Assembly (NCBI GenBank): GCA_019116365.1
Contig: DXBT01000036.1
Location: 1 to 64,000, forward strand
Length of the DNA stretch: 64,000 nucleotides
Reading direction: 5' to 3'
Source: Barnesiella merdipullorum
GTDB taxonomy: Bacteria > Bacteroidota > Bacteroidia > Bacteroidales > Barnesiellaceae
In this document: one piece after another, positions 26,882 to 34,799 of the stretch
Numbering within the stretch: position 1 is the stretch's first letter
Layout of the letters: each line of letters begins with the position of its first letter
Program-made: the position numbers and the translations under genes
Notes under the pieces: generated by a model
What the model saw: only the letters and a program-made list of their open reading frames with translations
What the model was told of the DNA's origin: nothing
Databases searched by the model: none

Positions 26882-29800
26882 TTAGTCTTTCAACAGTTTA
26901 TAGACTGTCGTTTGTCCTTGCTCGGAGATTTTTACCAGATAAGTTCCTTTGGCCAACTGAACAATATCCAAAGTCGAAACCTTACCGGTCAATCTTTGTT
27001 GCATCATACACTGTCCGTTGATGGAAAATATCTCTATTTCTCCTTCGTTCGCAGCCAGGTGCACATTGATTAAATCTTTGGTCGGGTTAGGGTAAATATA
27101 ACTCTGTTCAGCAACCGGCGCCTGCACACCCGTGCTCCCCTTGCTTATGCTATAAACCAAGGTCTGGTCGTTGAACCGTATCGTATAATTGCCGGCAGTC
27201 TCAATGGTAAATTTGAGATTGGGCTTACCGCCTGTGGTTTCGACGGCCGTACCACTCAAGCCTTCGACTCCACCCCAGTCCATATCGCTCCAGTTATTGG
27301 TATTGGCAAATTTCAATTCCCACTCTCCGGCCGGGATATTCACTTCGGTTACTTCCCATTGGTTATCGGCCACCAGTTCCATATAACCGGCACCCAGAGT
27401 CCAATTGTTGTAAGTACCAGCTACGTAAATCTCCTTTTGCACAGAATCGTATGTGCGAACAACTGCATATTGCAGGGTGTGGGGATTAAATGTAATGTAA
27501 TAGTTTCCACTCGTCTCAATGGTAAACTTGATATTCTTGCAATCCACATCAGGGCCCTTCACGGCAGTACCCGTCAGGCCGTTGTTCCCGTCGGGTGCAC
27601 CCCAATCGGTATCGCTCCAGTTGTCGGTATTGGCAAACTTCATTTCATAGGTACCGGCCTCGAAATAGAGGCGGTCGCTCGTGAGTGTTCCGTCTTCCGA
27701 GGGATCTTTGAGCATGAGCCGCTTGTCTTCGTCGCCATTGAACCAGTTGGTAAAGGTACCGGCAATAAAGTAGGTACCGATCTTGCTCAAATCGAGCGAC
27801 TCGGAAACATCGGCTACTTTCGGTACCCGAATCGTATTGCTGCTTGTCCAGTCGGAATATTGAGTCTGCTCGCCACCGACAACGGCTACCCGGAAATAAC
27901 GGGCCGGACGTTCAAAGTTACCCTCGGTTTGCGTAATGCTTACCGCCAGCGAATCGGCATTATACTCCGTACAAGCGAATTGCAACAATGCGTAGTCGCC
28001 GTTCCGATATTCAAAGCCTTCACCTTCGTCGTCATAGAGAGAGCCTTCAGCCTGACCGTTATCAAGCGGATTTACATACAGGGTAATGGAGTCGCAAGTA
28101 TATTCGGCCGTGCTCTGAATATCATGACCCAGATAAGGAAGAATGGCTCCCGAGCGAAGCGCTACGACAGCTTGATAGCCATCGTCTTCGGCCTCCAGTT
28201 TCAACTCGTCCCAGTCGCCACCGGGCAAAGTGGGATTGACTGCCCAACGCGGAATAACGAGCAGATCACTGCCCAACAGGAAGGCTTGTTGCTCTGTGCG
28301 TAAGCTTTCGTCGGTCACGTCGGCAAAAAACAAAGGACGCATGACAGGCATGCCTGTTTGTGACGATTCGCGGAACAAGGTGTAGAAATAGGGCAACAGA
28401 TGATAACGACGGTTAACCGCGTTACGAGCAACCTTCTCTATCTTCGCGCCAAAAGCCCAGGGCTCTTGTGCGTGTTCCGACGTGTGATTGCGCGAGAAGG
28501 GATAATAGGGAGCCAGAGCAAACCAGTGGCCCATCAGGTCGGCATTACCGATACGGCCGTATCCACCTACGTCGGGCCCGCCAAAGGGTTGTCCCGAGAG
28601 TCCGAGGTTGAGCAATACGGGAATCGTCAATTTCAAATGTTTCCAGGTGTCGAGGTTGTCACCTGTCCATGTAGCGCAATAGCGTTGGGCTCCCAGATGG
28701 TTGGCTCGAGAGAGGAGGAAGGGGCGCTTGTCGGGACGACTCTGCGTGAGTCCCTCGTAAGAGGCTTTTGTCATCAACGACCCATACAGATTGTGGTAAC
28801 GCATGTGAGGCCCGGCAGCCAAATCGCCGCCACCCCGATGCCAATTGGTCGTGAGCATGGTCCACTCGGGAGTATTGAACACACCCGGTTCATTCATGTC
28901 GTTCCAAGCACCGTCCATATTGTTTTCCTTGTAGAACTCGCCATAGAGGCCGGCCCACCATTCGCGGGTCTCGGGCCGCGTGAAGTCGGGGAACTTGCAC
29001 ATGCCCGGCCATACTTCACCCTCGTAATCGGTTACCTTGTCTTCGGTTTTCACCCAGTGATCACCCTCCTGACCTTGCTGATAAACGAAATAGCTGTCCT
29101 CGATCTTCACTCCCGGGTCGGTAATGTAACCGGCCTTGAAATTTCTACTGTGAAGCGAGTCGTTCATGGCTATTGGATTGGGGACTCCGGTAGCCGAGAA
29201 GTAATCGGAATCGTCGTATGTGAAGATACGTTTCCCATCCATATAGTCAATGTCGAACCAGATTACGTCGCACGGATGATGACGACGACGCATCTCGCTG
29301 GTAATCCACAGGACATCGGCCGGTTTGTACGAAGGGTTGTAGCGCGACTGATGGTAACCGATAGCCCACAACGGAGGCTGATTGATGGTTCCCGTCAGCT
29401 CGCCCAAAGCCTGCATCATCTCGGCCGGAGAATTCCGTTCGATAACGATAACCCGGAATGAGGGGCCTTCGCTGGTGATTTTCATCGGGTTTGTCAAGTT
29501 AATTTCCGAGCGCCAACTGTTATCGGCAATGATACCGAAGGTCTTGCCATCGGGACGTACACCCATGATCCAGGGGTGTGACTGATAGAGACCTTCTTTA
29601 TAATAGCCATAGTTATCGTTGTTCCACAGGGGGATATCATAGCCGTTACGACGTAAGTCTCCGTTCACAAGACCCGTTCCATACAGATCGACATCGTCGC
29701 TGTAGGCAATCTCTACCAGGGTCTTCCCATTATCGTCGGTTTTGAATACCGGACGTATGGCCCAGTCGTCGGGCAGATCGCCCTGCCGGGTCAACTCTTT

Positions 29801-29947
29801 CTGTATGGCAAACGAGGCCAATGTTTGTGTCGAATCAAAGTCGGCCGGATAGAAAACCGCCATTCGATCGCCACTCAAAAATTCTTCTTGAGCATGCACG
29901 CCAATGGAGGCACACAGCATCAACGCGAGCAGCAATTTGTACTTCAT
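26882..29947 (-). CDS. Glycoside hydrolase family 31 alpha-glucosidase with two repeat modules and a T9SS-like C-terminal tail
   Basis: The start at 29947 (MKYKLLLALMLCASIG) gives 1021 residues with a signal-peptidase-I signal ending VHAQ. The GH31 barrel carries the nucleophile Asp350 in GAWNDMNEP and the acid/base Asp430 in WTGDNLDT. Residues about 720-940 form two copies of a carbohydrate-binding-like module of about 109 residues, each with KFANTxNWSDxDWG. The last about 75 residues (SYIYPNPTKDLINV ... GTYLVKISEQ) have the Por_Secre_tail/T9SS type A pattern. It likely cleaves alpha-1,6- or alpha-1,4-gluco-oligosaccharides at the cell surface, if a type IX system is present. Confidence 0.92.
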   Translation of the reverse strand: MKYKLLLALMLCASIGVHAQEEFLSGDRMAVFYPADFDSTQTLASFAIQKELTRQGDLPDDWAIRPVFKTDDNGKTLVEIAYSDDVDLYGTGLVNGDLRRNGYDIPLWNNDNYGYYKEGLYQSHPWIMGVRPDGKTFGIIADNSWRSEINLTNPMKITSEGPSFRVIVIERNSPAEMMQALGELTGTINQPPLWAIGYHQSRYNPSYKPADVLWITSEMRRRHHPCDVIWFDIDYMDGKRIFTYDDSDYFSATGVPNPIAMNDSLHSRNFKAGYITDPGVKIEDSYFVYQQGQEGDHWVKTEDKVTDYEGEVWPGMCKFPDFTRPETREWWAGLYGEFYKENNMDGAWNDMNEPGVFNTPEWTMLTTNWHRGGGDLAAGPHMRYHNLYGSLMTKASYEGLTQSRPDKRPFLLSRANHLGAQRYCATWTGDNLDTWKHLKLTIPVLLNLGLSGQPFGGPDVGGYGRIGNADLMGHWFALAPYYPFSRNHTSEHAQEPWAFGAKIEKVARNAVNRRYHLLPYFYTLFRESSQTGMPVMRPLFFADVTDESLRTEQQAFLLGSDLLVIPRWAVNPTLPGGDWDELKLEAEDDGYQAVVALRSGAILPYLGHDIQSTAEYTCDSITLYVNPLDNGQAEGSLYDDEGEGFEYRNGDYALLQFACTEYNADSLAVSITQTEGNFERPARYFRVAVVGGEQTQYSDWTSSNTIRVPKVADVSESLDLSKIGTYFIAGTFTNWFNGDEDKRLMLKDPSEDGTLTSDRLYFEAGTYEMKFANTDNWSDTDWGAPDGNNGLTGTAVKGPDVDCKNIKFTIETSGNYYITFNPHTLQYAVVRTYDSVQKEIYVAGTYNNWTLGAGYMELVADNQWEVTEVNIPAGEWELKFANTNNWSDMDWGGVEGLSGTAVETTGGKPNLKFTIETAGNYTIRFNDQTLVYSISKGSTGVQAPVAEQSYIYPNPTKDLINVHLAANEGEIEIFSINGQCMMQQRLTGKVSTLDIVQLAKGTYLVKISEQGQTTVYKLLKD

Positions 29948-30045
29948 AAAAAACAATATTTCAAAATAAGCAATCTATAGTCTTTTCATTGCGGAAGAGT
30001 CGGCCGGGCAGAGGTGGATACCCCTCCCAGCCCACTCTCGACCTT

Positions 30046-31821
30046 TCAATATTCCACTACAATCATATCCCAGTACTTGAGAGCCGGGAGTGTCGTGGTT
30101 ATCTTTCCACCGGCATACTCATACTCGAGCGGTATGGCTACACCGTCTTTTACATCGGGCGAAGCCACCCACACGGCTTTGGGATTTTGTTTCACGGCAA
30201 AGCTTATTGAGAGAGACTCGAGCAAATCGGGCTCACCCTGGTCGGCGTTGGTATCGCACCAGTCGAGGTGAGTGGCATTGCGATAACTCAGCAGGTGTAT
30301 CACGTCACGATTGTCGAAGCGTTTGCCCACCGTAGCCACCTGTCCTCTCACAGGCCCCCACTGATTGAACACAACCTCACCGGTAGTCGAGGTTACATCG
30401 ATACCATACCATTCGCCACCGTCGCGCAACAAGTTTTGGTAGGCGGTGAGGAAGTCGTAGTAGTGGATGAGCGCAATCTTCAACTCACCCCGCATGGAGA
30501 GGTTGTTGTTGGGGAAATACTCGTTGCAGAGCAGATGTTCGCCCAGTTGCAGGATGGAACCTCCCCAGGCAAAAGCGGCAGCACTACCCATGAGGATACC
30601 GGGCGTATTGAAATAACTGCGCCCCTGGCGTCCGTGCTCATAGTTCATATAGGCAGCCAAGACCGTCTTTTTGCCATTGGACCACTTGTCATTGTTGGTG
30701 ATGATATCCGAGAAGATGGTATAGCCGCGGTCGTCGTTGTGATCCCACACCTCGGTGTAGAGGAAATCGACCGGGGCCTTCGAAATCTGATACTCCTGGC
30801 CATATTGTCCTACCGCATTCATCACAAGTGACTTGTCGGGGTTGGCCTCTTTCATGCTCTCGATAAAATGTTTGAAGGTCTGATCGAGATAAACGCGGTT
30901 CCCATAATAATCGTAGGTTTCGCCCCGATCGCCCAGCTGGTCTATCTGGTAGCCGTCGAAATCGAATACGGCATAGACATCGCTGTTCTGCTGGGAGATA
31001 TAGTCGATCCAGGCCTCATTGCCCGAGTTGACAATATAGATACTGCTCTTGAAGGGTGAGCCCAACTCGTGACAATCTTTAAGCACATGGTTGGCATCCT
31101 TGAAGAGATACCACTCTTCCTGCACGCCATCTTCGGCAGCATCGGAGAGGGCTCCGTAGGCCAGGTTGTAGAAGAGGGTTTTCATGCCATACTGGTGCGA
31201 TTTTTCAATATAGCTATCGACTGTCTTTTTGTAGCAGTCGCGGTTGATGATATCGGTCCACACATCCATGGGAGCCGACGGGGTACCGGCCAGGGGTTTG
31301 TGGTGCTTGTAGTGCCAATCCTGAAACTGCACATAGTTGATGTGATGGCGATTCAGGTCGGCCATTACATCGGATATATCCTGATCGGTCATGTTGCCAT
31401 AGGCCGAGAGGAAGCCGTTGCGCGGGAAACGCTCGGGCGACGAAGATACATCGACGGCAATGGTGCCATAGACGGTCTCCTCACCGTTGGCGTCCTTGCT
31501 GTAGAGATCGACCAGATAGCCCTGATAGTCGGTAACCGGCGGCTGCCAGCTCCAATTGCAGCTCCCCAGAGGAGCCTCTTCGATAGTAGTGCCCAGGTGA
31601 CGGTAGCGCACCATCACATTCGAGGCTCCTTGTATAGGCTTGTTGAGGGTAAAATTCACCACATCGCCAGGGGCATAGCAAGCCTTGTCGGTATTGAGTT
31701 GCACCTCCATGTAACCATCGCCATAGGTGATGGGGTTGTTCTCTACGTCAAAATGGTTGCAAGCCGAAATTGACAGAAGAACCGATACGGAGAGGCTGGC
31801 CAAAAATAGCTTCTTAATCAT
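30046..31821 (-). CDS. Glycoside hydrolase family 66 dextranase lipoprotein
   Basis: The 591-residue lipoprotein (signal MIKKLFLASLSVSVLLS, lipobox SAC with Cys at about residue 21) has an N-terminal Ig-like domain and a GH66 barrel. Candidate catalytic residues are the Asp in FDFDGYQID (about residue 288) and the Glu in LYTEVWDHND (about residue 357). GH66 enzymes hydrolyse dextran (alpha-1,6-glucan) internally or form cyclic products. No CITase-type insertion is seen, so a dextranase is more likely. Surface anchoring by lipidation fits an enzyme that starts polymer breakdown outside the cell. This gene makes dextran the likely substrate of the locus. Confidence 0.93.
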   Translation of the reverse strand: MIKKLFLASLSVSVLLSISACNHFDVENNPITYGDGYMEVQLNTDKACYAPGDVVNFTLNKPIQGASNVMVRYRHLGTTIEEAPLGSCNWSWQPPVTDYQGYLVDLYSKDANGEETVYGTIAVDVSSSPERFPRNGFLSAYGNMTDQDISDVMADLNRHHINYVQFQDWHYKHHKPLAGTPSAPMDVWTDIINRDCYKKTVDSYIEKSHQYGMKTLFYNLAYGALSDAAEDGVQEEWYLFKDANHVLKDCHELGSPFKSSIYIVNSGNEAWIDYISQQNSDVYAVFDFDGYQIDQLGDRGETYDYYGNRVYLDQTFKHFIESMKEANPDKSLVMNAVGQYGQEYQISKAPVDFLYTEVWDHNDDRGYTIFSDIITNNDKWSNGKKTVLAAYMNYEHGRQGRSYFNTPGILMGSAAAFAWGGSILQLGEHLLCNEYFPNNNLSMRGELKIALIHYYDFLTAYQNLLRDGGEWYGIDVTSTTGEVVFNQWGPVRGQVATVGKRFDNRDVIHLLSYRNATHLDWCDTNADQGEPDLLESLSISFAVKQNPKAVWVASPDVKDGVAIPLEYEYAGGKITTTLPALKYWDMIVVEY

Positions 31822-31833
31822 ATCTTATCAACT

Positions 31834-33270
31834 TTATAATTTTACAAATGAGATGGTTTCGTTTTCTACATCGATGGTGATGCGGTAATTCCCGGCTTCA
31901 CTGATAATCCACTTGTTGTCGGGTTGGTTGCCGATTACGTAAGATCCGTTCTCCGAGATGGGACAGTTGGCTTGCGGTGCCAAAATGAAATCGCCGCCAA
32001 AACTGTGGTCGATCTCGAGCGGGAACTTCAGCTCGCCTTCCGACAAATAGCCCTCGTAGGTAAATACATTGGGGTTGGACGAGTCGCGCTGCATCTCGGT
32101 GATGTTGTCCCACGACCAACCACCGGGGGCAGCATCGCCCATGATCCAAATATGTTCATATCCTACATAGTTACCTATCTCCAGGCGGTTGTTTCGCAAG
32201 TCGAGTTTAACACTATACTTGTTGGCTGCCGGTATATTCCACTGCTTGCTGGCTGCACCTATATCGTCGATCAGAACAATGCTGGTAGTACCCAGTCCAT
32301 TGTTATCGAGAGGCTGATAACCAGCGCATCCCGTAGTAGCTGTCGTACTCGAAATGAGCATATTGCCAGCCGACAGGACTCCGTTATAGGTAAAAATGAA
32401 GGAGTCGTCGCTCGACTGCTCGAGCTTGATGGCCGTGGGGGCAGCCTCGCCTACCAGATAGAGAGTCGTGAAGGGTACCTCGCCATCGAGGTTGGTAAAG
32501 CTCACGGTCAACAGGTCGAGATTCACATCGATCAAATAGTTCCCGGCCTCCTCGATTACCCATTTGTTATCGGGATAGTCCTCCTCCTTTTCACGGAAGT
32601 GCATCTTGGTAGGATCGTCGTTGTCGCGCACATAACAGGGATACCAGTCGCCCAACTGCGCGTTGAACTTGATTTCGCCCTTCTTCAGCATACCTTGCCA
32701 GGTGAAATGAGCAATATTGTCGTAGTCGCTCGACATAATCGTAGCCAACTGATTGTCCCACCCGTTGGGAGTAGCGTCGCCGATAATATAGAGATTGAGC
32801 ACACGCCATTTATAGGGAGCGATTCTTATCTCTTTTACCGGTGACACTTGTGTGGGGACCGAGGGGTCCGAGACGGTTGCCGTCACCCGCATCTCAAAAT
32901 CGGTGTATTGCTCGAGGGGAATCGTGGGGAAATAATGGAGCAAGGTATCGGTGAGTTCCTTGTTGGTAAAGGAGATCACCCGCGAATCGGTCTTACCGAT
33001 ATTGTATTTAATACCGTTCTCAAAATTGTTTCCCTTCACATCCATTTCAAAGAAATACGATATAGCAGCACCTGTTCCTTGGTTGGTTCCACTGGTCCAG
33101 GTAATTTGCAGAGCCTCCTGGGCATCGGCGCGCTGATCGCACCGCACCGAGTCGGCCGAGAGATTTACCACAAGGGGGGTCTGTCCCTTGTCGAGTACTA
33201 TCTCTTCCTCGCACCCGGTCATACCGACTGTGGCGAGTAACATCATACCTATTATTGTTTTTGCTTTCAT
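31834..33270 (-). CDS. SusE/SusF-like surface glycan-binding lipoprotein
   Basis: The 478-residue lipoprotein (signal MKAKTIIGMMLLATVGM, lipobox MTGC) has a SusE-type N-terminal Ig-like domain (about 25-150). Three starch-binding-like modules follow, starting YIIGDATPNGWDN, LYLVGEAAPTAI and IWIMGDAAPGGW. These capture alpha-glucan at the cell surface and deliver it to SusCD. The order SusC, SusD, SusE, GH66 with gaps of 12-19 bases shows co-transcription. The second module lacks the usual Trp after the GDA-like motif, so it may not bind. Confidence 0.9.
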   Translation of the reverse strand: MKAKTIIGMMLLATVGMTGCEEEIVLDKGQTPLVVNLSADSVRCDQRADAQEALQITWTSGTNQGTGAAISYFFEMDVKGNNFENGIKYNIGKTDSRVISFTNKELTDTLLHYFPTIPLEQYTDFEMRVTATVSDPSVPTQVSPVKEIRIAPYKWRVLNLYIIGDATPNGWDNQLATIMSSDYDNIAHFTWQGMLKKGEIKFNAQLGDWYPCYVRDNDDPTKMHFREKEEDYPDNKWVIEEAGNYLIDVNLDLLTVSFTNLDGEVPFTTLYLVGEAAPTAIKLEQSSDDSFIFTYNGVLSAGNMLISSTTATTGCAGYQPLDNNGLGTTSIVLIDDIGAASKQWNIPAANKYSVKLDLRNNRLEIGNYVGYEHIWIMGDAAPGGWSWDNITEMQRDSSNPNVFTYEGYLSEGELKFPLEIDHSFGGDFILAPQANCPISENGSYVIGNQPDNKWIISEAGNYRITIDVENETISFVKL

Positions 33271-33289
33271 TGTTTTTCAGACTCTTTGA

Positions 33290-34786
33290 TTAGTAACCCG
33301 GATTTTGCGTTAACTTCGGATTGGCCTCAATCTCCTGCTGAGGAATCGGGAGCAGCAAATGTTTGGTGCTGGCCGAGGTCTTACCTATCGAATGGAGGAA
33401 ATTAAGAGCGTAATTGTCCTTGTACCGAATCATGTCGAACCAGCGTTGTCCTTCGAAGGCGAGTTCAATGCGACGTTCGTGAATAATCTTTTCGCGCATC
33501 TGCGCCTGAGTGAGGCCCTCGATGGTGCTTCGATCGGTAAGACCGGCACGTTTGCGCACTTCATAGAGCGGATCTTCGGCCTGCACAGTGCGGCCCAGTT
33601 CGTTCAGAGCCTCGGCCTTGAGCAAGAGGATATCGGCATATCGGGTAACCACCCAGTCGGCATCGCTCGTGTTATAGTCGGGCGACTGTGCCTTGGTGAG
33701 CAAGAACTTGCGTACATTGTAACCCGTAGTAGAATAGGACGAGCTGTATTGTTTGCCGTCGAAGGTGGGGCATCCCATGTAGAAGATGGTCTTGTCTTTG
33801 CGCAGGTCGCCCTCTTCATACTGACTCACAAACTCGGAGGTGGGCTGGTTCCAACCATAGCAGCCGGCGGCCATGTCGGAGTTGCGGGGTCCCATGAACG
33901 TGCTGGTCCACGAGCACTGATTCTCGTTGCTCCAGAAATCGTAGTTGGTCTTGCCATAATACTGTACCTCGAAAATAGACTCCACACCGTTCTTCTTGTC
34001 GGGGTTGAAGTTGTCGGAATAGTCGCTGGCCAACTCGTAGCCCATCGAGCCAATCTCGTCGCACATGCGCACTACCTCTTCATACTTGTCGTTACTGGGC
34101 TCATAGGTCATATAGACTCTGATGAGTTCGGCCATGGCAGCCTCGCGGGTAGCCCGCCCCAAATCGGTAGTCGAGTACTCCGATTTTTTGGGGAGCAGAG
34201 AGATGGCATTTTGAAGATCCGACGTAATGAGCTCGTAAATCTTGCTTACCGGTGCCCGCTCTACCAGCAGATTGCTCTCGGAGGTTTGCGGGGTGACTAT
34301 ATAGGGCACTCCGCCAAAAAGGCGCACCAAAATAAAGTAATAATGAGCTCTCAGGAAATAGGCCTCGCCCAGACAGCGATTCTTGAGATTCTGGTCTATA
34401 TCCATGCCGGGGACATTCTGCAACACAAAATTGCACCGCAGAATACCGGGCGAAGGGCCACGCCACAGGTCGAGAGCGGCAAAGTTGTCGGCCGTAGCAA
34501 TGAAGTTGGCAAGATCGACCGTCTCGATACCGTCGGTTCCACCACCGGCACCTACTACACTGTTGCCGGCCATGATGTCGAGTGTCCAAATGCGCATATT
34601 ATAGAGCTTGGCCCATTGCAGGGGCTGGTAGGCCGCGTTGACAGCCGCCACGGCATCCTCGGCGGTTTGGAAACCCTCCGACGTATCGACCGAGTCCCAC
34701 GGCTCGCGATCCAGAAAATCACTACAAGCGCTCAGCAACATGGCGAGAGCGCCTAAAATCGATATGATATAAGTTGTTCGTTTCAT
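33290..34786 (-). CDS. SusD-like (RagB/SusD) nutrient-binding outer-membrane lipoprotein
   Basis: The 498-residue lipoprotein (lipobox LSAC, cysteine about residue 21) has the SusD start SDFLDREPWDSV and the tetratricopeptide-like helical core (ACLGEAYFLRAHYYF-type: here CLGEAYFLRAHYYFILVRLFGG). The C-terminus includes RRIELAFEGQRWFDMIRYK. SusD is the lid over the SusC transporter and binds the oligosaccharide. It follows susC by 13 bases. The lipoprotein signal fits surface exposure through the standard Bacteroidetes lipoprotein export. Confidence 0.96.
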   Translation of the reverse strand: MKRTTYIISILGALAMLLSACSDFLDREPWDSVDTSEGFQTAEDAVAAVNAAYQPLQWAKLYNMRIWTLDIMAGNSVVGAGGGTDGIETVDLANFIATADNFAALDLWRGPSPGILRCNFVLQNVPGMDIDQNLKNRCLGEAYFLRAHYYFILVRLFGGVPYIVTPQTSESNLLVERAPVSKIYELITSDLQNAISLLPKKSEYSTTDLGRATREAAMAELIRVYMTYEPSNDKYEEVVRMCDEIGSMGYELASDYSDNFNPDKKNGVESIFEVQYYGKTNYDFWSNENQCSWTSTFMGPRNSDMAAGCYGWNQPTSEFVSQYEEGDLRKDKTIFYMGCPTFDGKQYSSSYSTTGYNVRKFLLTKAQSPDYNTSDADWVVTRYADILLLKAEALNELGRTVQAEDPLYEVRKRAGLTDRSTIEGLTQAQMREKIIHERRIELAFEGQRWFDMIRYKDNYALNFLHSIGKTSASTKHLLLPIPQQEIEANPKLTQNPGY

Positions 34787-34799
34787 CGGTGGTTATGGA

